From positions 1,757,501-1,821,500 of the forward strand of contig NZ_CP061205.1 of NCBI RefSeq assembly GCF_015240255.1: 64,000 nt of DNA, in the 5' to 3' direction. Below, in pieces: positions 1 to 7,896 of the stretch; position 1 is the first letter of the stretch; each line of letters opens with the position of its first letter. Source of the DNA: Kordiimonas pumila (GTDB lineage Bacteria > Pseudomonadota > Alphaproteobacteria > Sphingomonadales > Kordiimonadaceae). Below the pieces are notes generated by a model, which did no database searches, was not told the origin of the DNA, and worked only from the letters and a program-made list of their open reading frames with translations. The position numbers and the translations under genes were made by a program.

Positions 1-1
1 T

Positions 2-1393
2 GCGGCGATTAAAGCGGGCCAAACTTTTGGTACACTCGTGGCAGAGCTGCCTTATGAGCGTGCCGATGGCCGTAAATTCAAGCTCAAATCTGGTGTGCCC
101 TTGAAAGCTGATTTGAACTGGGAAGGGGATATTGCACCCATATGGGTGCTTGCGCGGCGACCAAATCATATTCTTTCGGGGTTGCTCGACGGCCAGTTAC
201 ACCTTGAGGGTACACTGGAAGCCCCAGTGTTTGACGGGCAGTTGGAAATGAAAAATGGCCACTATGAATACGAGCCGCTTGGGCTGGTGGCGGACATTGC
301 CCGGTTGGAGGTGAGCGGTAATCAAGAACGTATCAAACTGGCAGCCCTTGAGGCGACGGACGGCGCTAAAGGCACTTTGTCTGGCACAGGGTATGTTGAG
401 TTGGCGGAGAATTTATCTTTCCCCGGCCAGCTTAACTTTACGCTATCTGATTTTCAGGTGGCCCGGCAGGACCATATGAACGGGACCGCATCGGCAGATC
501 TCTCATACGTGCGGGAAAAAGGCGGCGCATCTACACTTAAAGGCAGTGTGGAAACCGGGCGTATTAATGTAGCTATGCCGCGCGAGTTGCCGCGTAGTGT
601 TGTGGAAATCGATGTTACTGAAATGAATGGGTTTGACGATGACGATGCCGCGCTAGACCTGAAAAAGCCCACCAAGCAAGTGCCGGTTGTGCTTGATGTT
701 GCGGTTTCTATTCCGCGTGCTTTTTTCTTTGAAGGACGAGGGCTTACAAGCGAATGGCAGGGAAACTTGCATATGGGTGGTACGTCTGATGATCCACGCC
801 TGCTGGGCAGCATGACCATTCGCGAAGGAAACTTTAAGTTCGGCAGTAAAGATTTTAAAATATCAGATGGGTTGCTGTCGTTTAAAGGCGGGCGCGGGTT
901 TGACCCAGACCTTGCTATAACGGCAGAATATAATGAAGGCAGCCTTGCCGCACGTTTGCAAATAAGCGGCCCGGCATCAGCGCCTGTTATCAAGCTGTCA
1001 TCTGTGCCGCCGCTGCCAGAAGACGAGATAATGTCGCGTATTTTGTTTGGTCGGTCGGTTACGGAAATTTCTGCTTTGCAGGTGGCAGAGGTTGCTGTGG
1101 CAATTGATACACTGCGCGGCGGCAGTAAATTTGATATGGTTGGGCAACTTAGGCGTAAATTAGGGCTTGATACGCTGACGTTTGGCACGAGTGACACTGA
1201 GGAAAGTGCAACCCTTATCAGGGGGGGTAAATATATTAGGGATAATATTTATCTGGAGGTTGAAACCTCTACAGCCAGTAGTGAAACATCAACGAGACTG
1301 AAAATTGATATTACCAAAAACCTGCTTGCAGAAACCGAGGTTGGCCCACGCCAAGGTAGCAGGTTAAGTATAAAATGGTTCTGGGATTATTAA
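2..1393 (+). CDS. tamB: TamB translocation/assembly module, C-terminal part (5' end outside window)
   Basis: The reading frame is open from base 2, so this is the last 463 residues of a longer protein. TamB is an inner-membrane-anchored periplasmic beta-helical protein that works with the Omp85 protein TamA in outer-membrane protein assembly and lipid transport. The visible part has the repetitive beta-strand character of the DUF490/TamB domain (alternating hydrophobic strands, glycine-rich turns such as GNFKFGSKDFKISDG). It ends in the typical family tail with an aromatic C terminus (KWFWDY). A GTG at 38 could be mistaken for a start, but the frame continues upstream without a stop. A tamA gene would be expected to the left. 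No terminator is obvious before the convergent MarR gene. Confidence 0.85.
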   Translation, partial: AAIKAGQTFGTLVAELPYERADGRKFKLKSGVPLKADLNWEGDIAPIWVLARRPNHILSGLLDGQLHLEGTLEAPVFDGQLEMKNGHYEYEPLGLVADIARLEVSGNQERIKLAALEATDGAKGTLSGTGYVELAENLSFPGQLNFTLSDFQVARQDHMNGTASADLSYVREKGGASTLKGSVETGRINVAMPRELPRSVVEIDVTEMNGFDDDDAALDLKKPTKQVPVVLDVAVSIPRAFFFEGRGLTSEWQGNLHMGGTSDDPRLLGSMTIREGNFKFGSKDFKISDGLLSFKGGRGFDPDLAITAEYNEGSLAARLQISGPASAPVIKLSSVPPLPEDEIMSRILFGRSVTEISALQVAEVAVAIDTLRGGSKFDMVGQLRRKLGLDTLTFGTSDTEESATLIRGGKYIRDNIYLEVETSTASSETSTRLKIDITKNLLAETEVGPRQGSRLSIKWFWDY

Positions 1394-1428
1394 ATAGCTA
1401 CCATGTTGGCAGGGTGTTCAGTCAAGCA

Positions 1429-1902
1429 TTACTGTTTTGATAGGTCGCCCGTATCAAGAATGGGGGAAGCGTCTAGCCCCTCTGCATCCATCATGGTTGC
1501 AATACGTTGCAGCGAACTGATGAGCATGGTGCGCTCCCAATCTGGCAGCTTACGATATTCTCTAAGGAAACCAGCCTGCATAAGCTCTGGTGCATCTTTT
1601 AAACGCTGAATGCCTGTTTCTGTGAGAGAAGCATATATGCTGCGTTTGTCAGTAAGACTTCGCTCGCGCTTAACGAGATTAGCTTTTTCCAAGCGGTCCA
1701 GAATAGAGGTTATAGTTGCTTGGCTTAACGACACTGTTTTTGCAATCACTGAAAGTTTGATTTTGCCCTTTTTATGTAGCGTTTGCAGTACCACCAACTG
1801 CGGTGCTGTAAGGCCAGAGGTTTTAGCAAGCTTTTTGGATTGCAGGTCAACCGCACGAATAATGCGCCTAAGCGAGATCAGGATATCATCATAATCAGTC
1901 AT
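1429..1902 (-). CDS. MarR-family transcriptional regulator
   Basis: A 157-residue winged-helix regulator. Helices around residues 30-75 (LTAPQLVVLQTLHKKGKIKL, then LSQATITSILDRLEKANLVK) form the MarR DNA-binding module, followed by the beta-wing RERSLTDKRSIYASLTETG. The start at 1902 (MTDYDD) gives normal family length; the frame stays open upstream to 2133 but that extension looks non-coding. It is divergent from the ATP-grasp/Anbu operon and convergent with tamB. The shared upstream region carries repeated TTTTATGCA elements that could be its operator. The ligand is unknown. Confidence 0.85.
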   Translation of the reverse strand: MTDYDDILISLRRIIRAVDLQSKKLAKTSGLTAPQLVVLQTLHKKGKIKLSVIAKTVSLSQATITSILDRLEKANLVKRERSLTDKRSIYASLTETGIQRLKDAPELMQAGFLREYRKLPDWERTMLISSLQRIATMMDAEGLDASPILDTGDLSKQ

Positions 1903-2000
1903 GTAGATCACAGTGTAATTGAAAGCAGTATTTGGCTTACAGTCAAACACTGGCATATGCAATGCCTGTTGTATCCTTAAGACTTTCTGCTGGTTTTTTA

Positions 2001-2073
2001 CGCATAAAAGACAATAAAATTTTAGCATATGATTATTTTTTATGCAGCTATCATTTTTTATGCATTTTATGCA
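2001..2073. promoter_or_regulatory. Repeated TTTTATGCA elements in MarR/ATP-grasp divergent promoter
   Basis: TTTTATGCA occurs at 2038-2046, 2056-2064 and 2065-2073; the last two are a perfect 9-bp tandem. A near copy in inverted orientation (CGCATAAAA) lies at 2001-2009. Clustered repeats between a MarR gene and a divergent operon are a plausible operator, but this is inference. Confidence 0.4.
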
Positions 2074-2145
2074 GCAAAGTGTGCTGGGGCTTATTGCTAA
2101 AGTGGTTTTGATGGTATCTAATAAAGCTATCAAGGGAGTATCGAT

Positions 2146-3558
2146 TTGACATTATTTGATGAAATGATGATCGGTGATGAAACGGCCCGACGACCCTATA
2201 AAGAATATTATAATTGGTTTCAGGCCCAAGATCCCAGAACGCTCGCTGCAAAATGCCGGGATGCTGAGAGAATATTTCGCCGAACGGGTATTACGTTTGC
2301 CGTGTACGGGCAACAAGACGCCTCTGAACGGCTTATCCCATTTGATATTATTCCCCGGATTATATCTGGCAAGGAATGGCGCAAGCTGGAACAGGGTATT
2401 GAGCAACGTGTTGTGGCGCTGAATGCGTTTCTGGATGACATATACCACAAGCAGGAAATTATCAGGGCAGGGCGTATACCGAAGGAACTGATCACCCAGA
2501 ATGATGCCTTCTTACCGCAAATGATCGGCATGAAGCCGCCGAGCAAGGTTTACACGCATATAACCGGCATTGATATTGTGCGAACTGCAGAAGACCAGTT
2601 CTGTGTACTGGAAGACAATGCCCGCACGCCGTCTGGTGTTTCTTATATGCTGGAAAACCGCGAGACCATGATGCAGATGTTCCCGGAACTATTTGCCCAA
2701 AATCGGGTGCGTCCGGTTGAGAACTATCCAGCCTTGCTGCGTAAAAGCTTGTCTGCTACGGCACCAGCCTGCACAGAAGGCAAACCTACGATTGCAGTGT
2801 TAACGCCGGGTATTTATAATTCGGCTTACTATGAGCATGCCTTTCTTGCGGATCAAATGGGGGTTGAGCTTGTAGAAGGGTCAGACCTGAGGGTGGTTGA
2901 TGGCCGGGTGGCAATGCGCACAACGCAAGGCTATAAGCCCATTGATGTGCTCTACCGCCGTGTTGACGATGACTATTTGGACCCGCTGACATTTAAGCCG
3001 GATTCTGCGCTTGGTGTGCCTGGTATCATGGATGTGTACAGGGCGGGGCGCATTACAATTGCCAATGCGCCCGGCACGGGCATTTGCGATGATAAAGCCA
3101 TCTATTCATATATGCCTGAGATCGTGGAATTTTATACGGGCAGAAAAGCTATTCTTCAAAATGTGCCAACGTGGCGCTGTTCTGAGCCAGATAGTCTTGC
3201 TTATGTGCTTGACCACCTCTCAGAGCTGGTGGTGAAAGAAGTGCATGGCTCTGGCGGGTACGGCATGCTGGTGGGGCCAGCAGCCAGCAAGAAAAACCTA
3301 GCAGAATTTACCCGTAAGCTGAAAGCAAGGCCGGGTAACTATATTGCTCAGCCAACGCTGTCGCTTTCGACTGTTCCTATCTATGTCAAAAAAGGTATCG
3401 CGCCGCGCCATGTCGACCTTAGGCCGTTTGTGCTGGTGTCTGATAAAATAAGTATCATTCCCGGTGGCTTGACCAGGGTTGCCATGAAGGAGGGATCACT
3501 TGTTGTAAACTCCAGTCAGGGTGGGGGCACCAAGGACACATGGGTGCTGGAGGATTGA
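2146..3558 (+). CDS. Circularly permuted type-2 ATP-grasp protein
   Basis: A 470-residue protein of the circularly permuted ATP-grasp family (formerly DUF404/DUF407), thought to catalyse ATP-dependent amide/peptide ligation. Recognisable family stretches include the DNARTPSGVSYMLENR segment near residue 160, KEVHGSGGYGMLVGP near 365 and RHVDLRPFVLVS near the C terminus. TTG is the likely start because AAGGGAG (2132-2138) stands 7 nt upstream; the next in-frame ATGs are only six and seven codons in. It is the first gene of a tight operon with alpha-E, transglutaminase and Anbu peptidase genes. That combination recurs in many proteobacteria and is thought to make and process an unknown peptide-like product. 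Confidence 0.85.
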   Translation: MTLFDEMMIGDETARRPYKEYYNWFQAQDPRTLAAKCRDAERIFRRTGITFAVYGQQDASERLIPFDIIPRIISGKEWRKLEQGIEQRVVALNAFLDDIYHKQEIIRAGRIPKELITQNDAFLPQMIGMKPPSKVYTHITGIDIVRTAEDQFCVLEDNARTPSGVSYMLENRETMMQMFPELFAQNRVRPVENYPALLRKSLSATAPACTEGKPTIAVLTPGIYNSAYYEHAFLADQMGVELVEGSDLRVVDGRVAMRTTQGYKPIDVLYRRVDDDYLDPLTFKPDSALGVPGIMDVYRAGRITIANAPGTGICDDKAIYSYMPEIVEFYTGRKAILQNVPTWRCSEPDSLAYVLDHLSELVVKEVHGSGGYGMLVGPAASKKNLAEFTRKLKARPGNYIAQPTLSLSTVPIYVKKGIAPRHVDLRPFVLVSDKISIIPGGLTRVAMKEGSLVVNSSQGGGTKDTWVLED

Positions 3559-3561
3559 TGT

Positions 3562-4500
3562 ATGTTAGGTAGAACCGCGAATGGCCTATACTGGATGTTC
3601 CGCTATATTGAGCGGGCTGAAAATATTGCCCGCCTGATTGATGCGGGCCTGCATATGGCCCTTACAAGTTATGACACCGCCGATGATGAATGGGCGTCTG
3701 TTTTGAAAAGCGCCGGTGTTGCGGATGCTTATTACCGAAAGCACGAAGAAGCGAGCGAAGCGTATGTGGTGGATTATTTGCTGCGTGACCGCGATAACCT
3801 GTCGAGCGTTATGTGTGTGGTAGAAGCTGCCCGTAATAATGCCCGTATGGTGCGCACGGCGCTTACGCGTGAAGCATGGGAATGCACCAACGAATTCTGG
3901 ATCGATATGAAGCATATATTGGGGCGTGCTGTAAGGGATGCCAGTTTACCTGATGTGCTTAATGCGATTAAGCGGCATGCAGCCCTTATTCGAGGTAGCT
4001 TTCATGGTACCATGCTGCGGAACGAGATTTTTGATTTTTCAAAAATTGGTGTGTATGTGGAACGTGCCGATAACACAGCGCGTATTCTTGATGTAAAATA
4101 TTATGTCCTGCTGCCTTCGGTGTCTTATGTGGGGTCTTCCCTAGATAATGCGCAGTGGGAATCTATTCTTCGTTCTGTATCTGCTCATAAATCATATCGC
4201 TGGATGTATGAAGCCGATCATAGTTCAGCCAATATCGCAGATTACCTTATTTTGAATGCTCGTATGCCGCGGTCACTTTCTTTCTGTTATGATAAAATCA
4301 CGGGCAGCCTGAATAATCTGGCACGGGATTACGGGCAGCGCCATCCTGTGCACGACACTGCAAATGAAATTCAGGCATGGCTTTTTAATAGAGATATTAA
4401 TGATGTTTTTGATGAGGGTTTGCATGAGTTTTTGCAAAAATTTGTGAAACGCAATAACTGCCTTGGAGCAGAAATTGCTGAAGCATATGGGTTTTATTGA
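3562..4500 (+). CDS. Alpha-E domain protein (DUF403)
   Basis: A 312-residue, largely helical protein of the alpha-E family. The opening MLGRTANGLYWMFRYIERAE is diagnostic, as is the internal VYVERADNTARILDVKYYVL repeat of the same motif near residue 170. Its role is unknown, but it consistently travels with the circularly permuted ATP-grasp protein encoded just upstream (3-nt gap). The stop overlaps the transglutaminase start as TGATG, indicating translational coupling. Confidence 0.88.
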   Translation: MLGRTANGLYWMFRYIERAENIARLIDAGLHMALTSYDTADDEWASVLKSAGVADAYYRKHEEASEAYVVDYLLRDRDNLSSVMCVVEAARNNARMVRTALTREAWECTNEFWIDMKHILGRAVRDASLPDVLNAIKRHAALIRGSFHGTMLRNEIFDFSKIGVYVERADNTARILDVKYYVLLPSVSYVGSSLDNAQWESILRSVSAHKSYRWMYEADHSSANIADYLILNARMPRSLSFCYDKITGSLNNLARDYGQRHPVHDTANEIQAWLFNRDINDVFDEGLHEFLQKFVKRNNCLGAEIAEAYGFY

Positions 4501-5294
4501 TGAACTTAAAAATAACCCACACCACAGATTATGTTTATGATGCGCCGCTGCATTATGCTTTGCAACGCCTTCGGCTTACACCGCAGGATGGCTATGGCCA
4601 AAAGGTTTTGTCGTGGCAGCTTGATCTGGAGGGCGCGAACGCAGAAGTGCCTTATGAAGATCATATGGGCAATATTACCACCCTGATCAGTTGTCACGGT
4701 GATAGCCACACAATCCGTATTCGTGTGTCTGGCGAGGTGGAGACGATTGACAGAACAGGGGTTGTAGGGCCGCATGCTGGATTTGTGCCTTTGTGGCTCT
4801 ACCTTAGGCAAACCCCTTTAACTACCCCGGGAAAAGGTATTCATAAGCTGGTTAAGGAAACGCCGCCTGCCGAGTCTCTTCCCATGCTGCATGACTTGAT
4901 GGGTCGAATCCATAAGCAGGTTATTTATAAAATTGGCATAACCACTTCAGAAACTACTGCGGAAGAGGCACTGGAACACGGCGAAGGCGTTTGTCAGGAT
5001 CACAGTCATTTGTTTATATCAGCTGCGCGTGTGTTGGGCATACCGGCGCGTTATGTAAGCGGCTATATGCTGCTTGAAGGCACAGCCGAGCAAGCTGCAA
5101 GCCACGCGTGGGCTGAGGTTCACATCGAGGACTTAGGCTGGGTTGGTTTTGATGTGGCAAATAATCAGGCGCCAGATGCGCGGTATGTGCGTATTGCAAC
5201 CGGGCTGGATTATAGTGATGCAGCACCGATTTCTGGCATTCGTCTTGGAAATGCAGAAGAATCGCTTGCTGTTTCCATTCGGATCGAGCAGTAA
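4500..5294 (+). CDS. Transglutaminase-like cysteine protease/amidase
   Basis: A 264-residue transglutaminase-family protein with the N-terminal bacterial transglutaminase domain (MNLKITHTTDYVYDAPLHYA) and a catalytic core. The nucleophile Cys sits in EHGEGVCQDHSHLFI, the His in ASHAWAEVH and the Asp in GWVGFDVANNQ. All three catalytic positions are present, so the enzyme should be active on amide or peptide bonds. ATG at 4500 is preferred over the in-frame TTG at 4497 and overlaps the preceding stop. It is the third gene of the ATP-grasp/alpha-E/Anbu operon. Confidence 0.88.
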   Translation: MNLKITHTTDYVYDAPLHYALQRLRLTPQDGYGQKVLSWQLDLEGANAEVPYEDHMGNITTLISCHGDSHTIRIRVSGEVETIDRTGVVGPHAGFVPLWLYLRQTPLTTPGKGIHKLVKETPPAESLPMLHDLMGRIHKQVIYKIGITTSETTAEEALEHGEGVCQDHSHLFISAARVLGIPARYVSGYMLLEGTAEQAASHAWAEVHIEDLGWVGFDVANNQAPDARYVRIATGLDYSDAAPISGIRLGNAEESLAVSIRIEQ

Positions 5295-5323
5295 TATGGG
5301 GTTGTTTGACTAAAGGTTTTTAC

Positions 5324-6061
5324 ATGACATACTGTGTTGGTCTTCGCCTCAATCGTGGCCTTGTTTTTATGTCTGATACCCGCACCAATGCCAGTATCGA
5401 CAATATCGCTTCGTTCAAGAAAATGTACACTTGGGAACGCCCTGGCGATCGCATGCTCACACTTTTGTCTGCTGGGAATTTGGCGACAACGCAGGCTGTT
5501 ATTGGCCTTCTTGAAGAGCGCAGTAAAGCCGCAGATAATCGCACGCCTAGTATATATGATGCGCCGTCCCTGTTTCAGGTTGCGCGGCTCATCGGTGATA
5601 CAGTGAAGGAAGTTATTCGTATTAGTGCCGACGGTGGCCAAAAGGGTGAGGCAACTTTTGGGGCCTCCTTCATTCTGGGTGGGCAAATTAAAGGCGGGGA
5701 AACACGGCTTTTTCAAATTTACCCGGAAGGTAACTTTATTGAGGCGACGGTTGATACGCCTTTCTTTCAGATAGGCGAGCATAAATACGGCAAACCTATT
5801 TTGGTGCGTGCGTATGATGCTGATATGAGCTTTGAGGAAGCAGCCAAGCTTTTGCTGGTTTCGTTTGATTCAACGCTGCGGTCCAACCTTTCTGTTGGGT
5901 TACCTCTTGATATGCAGTTTTATGAGGCGGGTAGCTTAAAGCGTGGTTATGAACGCCGAATAGAACAGCATGATCCCTATTTTAGCGCTATATCTGATGG
6001 ATGGTCAGATGCGCTTAAGGTTGCTTTTTTAAGCCTGCCGCCGTTTGATCCAAACGCCTAA
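5324..6061 (+). CDS. Anbu, proteasome-like N-terminal-nucleophile peptidase
   Basis: A 245-residue Anbu (ancestral beta-subunit) protease. Starting at ATG 5324 gives MTYCVGLRLN, which leaves Thr2 as the N-terminal nucleophile after Met removal. A TTG at 5306 would bury it, so the later start is chosen. The proteasome/HslV-like Asp lies in MSDTRTNA and the Lys in SFKKMY. Anbu assembles into an open-ring or helical cytosolic particle with no known ATPase partner. It closes the operon with ATP-grasp, alpha-E and transglutaminase, and its stop overlaps the convergent M20 hydrolase gene by 4 nt. Confidence 0.9.
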   Translation: MTYCVGLRLNRGLVFMSDTRTNASIDNIASFKKMYTWERPGDRMLTLLSAGNLATTQAVIGLLEERSKAADNRTPSIYDAPSLFQVARLIGDTVKEVIRISADGGQKGEATFGASFILGGQIKGGETRLFQIYPEGNFIEATVDTPFFQIGEHKYGKPILVRAYDADMSFEEAAKLLLVSFDSTLRSNLSVGLPLDMQFYEAGSLKRGYERRIEQHDPYFSAISDGWSDALKVAFLSLPPFDPNA

Positions 6062-7290
6062 TCTGTTGCCAGATCAATAAGACAGTCAAGCAGCACATTC
6101 GAGCCGCGCTCAATATCTATCCAGTGGGTCCATTCGTCTGGTGCATGGCTTACACCGCCTACACTGGGGACAAAAATTAGGCCCGTTTCAGTAATTTCTG
6201 TGAAAAACTGGCAATCATGACCAGCGCCAGAGGGCATGCGAATGTAACTATAATCGCGGCTTTTGGTTTTCTGTTCAATCATGTTTACAATATTACTGCT
6301 GCAATATTTTGGCTCCAGCCAGCTCATTTCTTCATATTCGAACATTAGGCGGTGTTTTCGGGCAATGGTGGAAAGTACCCGGCGGCATGCGTTCGCAAGC
6401 CCTTTCATAACATCTTCATCAAGGTCGCGGCCTACAATGGTGAAATCAACTTCGCCGGGAACTGTATGCGGAAAGCCGGGTTTTAGCTCAACGTGGCCTA
6501 TGGTGATGCGAGATTTTTCAGTGCCTTCTTCATCAATGATACGCTGTATTTGGTGTGCAAAATCGGCAAGCCCCAAGAAGGCATCGCTGCGCATATTCAT
6601 AGGGGCAGTGCCTGCATGGTCTGCCTTGCCTATAAGGCGCACAATCCATTTAAACACACCAGAAATACCATCCACTACGCCGATTGTCTTTTTTTCGGCC
6701 TCCAGAACTGGGCCTTGTTCCACATGGAGTTCAAGGAAGGCTTTTAGCTTGTTTCTGTCGTGGTAGGCATGCATTACACCGTGATAGTCAAGCCCGTGGT
6801 CTGCCATGGCATCTTTTAGGAAAATACCGTTCTCATCCTTGGCATTCTCAAGCCATGCAAGGGTAATATTGCCGGTAAGGGCCTGTGATCCTAGCATGCC
6901 GCCAAAGCGGCCTTCCTCTTCGCTGGTGCCAACAATTTCAATGGGATAATCAAGCTGAATATTATTATCTCTAATTGTGCGAACACACTCAAGCCCGCTG
7001 ATAACGCCGAGGGCACCGTCAAAAATGCCCCCTGCTGGCACGCTATCAATGTGTGAACCAGCCATAACAACGGGTTTATCCATGCTGCCATAACGGCCTA
7101 TAACATTGCCTGCGCCGTCCATGCGGGGGGTAAGGCCTTCTTTTTCAAATAGCTCCATTAGCCAGCGCCGTGCGGCCATGTCAGCTTCGGTAAAGCTTTG
7201 TCTGTACACGCCTTTATTGGTTTCGTTGAAGCCGAATCTGGAGAGTTCAAACAAATCCCGTTCAATTCTTTCAACTGAAACATTTGGCAT
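6058..7290 (-). CDS. M20-family Zn-dependent N-carbamoyl/allantoate amidohydrolase
   Basis: A 410-residue member of the hydantoinase/carbamoylase subfamily of M20 metallohydrolases (allantoate amidohydrolase, N-carbamoyl-L-amino-acid hydrolase, beta-ureidopropionase). Metal ligands are visible: His80 in AGSHIDSVPAGG, Asp91 in GIFDGALGV, the EEEGRFG glutamates near 125, LELHVEQGP, and a late His in PSGAGHDCQFF. The family releases CO2 and ammonia from carbamoyl-substituted amines; the exact substrate cannot be read from the sequence. The start at 7290 has AAAGGTAG upstream. It diverges from the symporter/transcarbamylase/asparagine-synthetase operon, which suggests a shared ureido or carbamoyl substrate theme. 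Confidence 0.85.
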   Translation of the reverse strand: MPNVSVERIERDLFELSRFGFNETNKGVYRQSFTEADMAARRWLMELFEKEGLTPRMDGAGNVIGRYGSMDKPVVMAGSHIDSVPAGGIFDGALGVISGLECVRTIRDNNIQLDYPIEIVGTSEEEGRFGGMLGSQALTGNITLAWLENAKDENGIFLKDAMADHGLDYHGVMHAYHDRNKLKAFLELHVEQGPVLEAEKKTIGVVDGISGVFKWIVRLIGKADHAGTAPMNMRSDAFLGLADFAHQIQRIIDEEGTEKSRITIGHVELKPGFPHTVPGEVDFTIVGRDLDEDVMKGLANACRRVLSTIARKHRLMFEYEEMSWLEPKYCSSNIVNMIEQKTKSRDYSYIRMPSGAGHDCQFFTEITETGLIFVPSVGGVSHAPDEWTHWIDIERGSNVLLDCLIDLATD

Positions 7291-7423
7291 GTACGCTACC
7301 TTTAATTGTTAACCTGAGATGACTTTATAGCATCATGACAGAAAAATATTGAGAATAAATAGTTTGAATTCAAAAAATATTTCCCTATGATTGACTGCCA
7401 AACACGACAGGAGGACCCTGTTG

Positions 7424-7480
7424 ATGCAACATAATACAGGTATTATACGGCGGCTGGTAACGGCAATTTTTTTCACATGA
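7424..7480 (+). CDS. Possible 18-residue leader ORF ahead of the Fn3-like membrane protein
   Basis: ATG at 7424 follows a perfect AGGAGG (7409-7414) with 9-nt spacing and encodes 18 residues (MQHNTGIIRRLVTAIFFT) ending in a TGA. That stop overlaps the ATG of the next gene as ATGA at 7477. The next gene has no good ribosome site of its own, so this ORF probably drives coupled translation. It ends in a run of seven T; one extra T would fuse the two frames into a single protein starting at 7424. A sequencing indel or slippage is therefore an alternative. Confidence 0.5.
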   Translation: MQHNTGIIRRLVTAIFFT

Positions 7481-7875
7481 TTATTAGGTTTATTATAGTA
7501 TTGGTGCTTTTTTGCGCGCCAGCGTCATATGCTTTTTCGGCAGACTTATATGTATCTGATGATGGCTCTGCAGCTGGCTACGTAACTCTTGCGTGGCCAG
7601 ATGTTTCTGGTAAGTCCTTTGTTCTCGAAGAGAAAAAAGGCCAGGTGTGGCAAGAAGTTTATGAAGGCCCTGACCGCGCAACAACCCTAAGTGGCTTACC
7701 GAACGGAACCTATGGTTTCAGGCTAACTGCGGATCAGGGTACGCATGCTATCGAGGTTTCCATCCAACATCATTCACTGGCACGGGCATGGCTTTTCTTT
7801 GCTGTTGGGGCAGGTATGTTCCTGCTTCTTGTTGGAATGTTGCTGGTTGGCACCAGAAAAAACACAGAAGCATAA
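7477..7875 (+). CDS. Exported fibronectin-III-like protein with C-terminal membrane anchor
   Basis: A 132-residue protein with an N-terminal signal peptide (residues 1-22, cleavage likely after ASYAFSA). It has a short beta-sandwich resembling a fibronectin type III fold (GYVTLAWPDVSGKSFVLEE ... TTLSGLPNGTYGFRLTA) and a transmembrane helix at about residues 104-125, followed by a basic tail. The topology puts the Fn3-like domain in the periplasm. It sits 21 nt upstream of the symporter gene and probably belongs to the same transport unit as an accessory subunit. The specific function is unknown. Its start appears coupled to the upstream 18-codon ORF. Confidence 0.7.
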   Translation: MIIRFIIVLVLFCAPASYAFSADLYVSDDGSAAGYVTLAWPDVSGKSFVLEEKKGQVWQEVYEGPDRATTLSGLPNGTYGFRLTADQGTHAIEVSIQHHSLARAWLFFAVGAGMFLLLVGMLLVGTRKNTEA

Positions 7876-7896
7876 AGGCATAGAAGGGACCGAACC

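Noticed and set aside
454-1197. A long minus-strand open frame across the tamB region
   Set aside because: Low-complexity Ser/Thr/Pro-rich translation fully antisense to tamB; no ribosome site or family motif.
1403-1609. Short plus-strand frames opposite the MarR gene
   Set aside because: They overlap the MarR coding sequence antisense and lack start-region signals.
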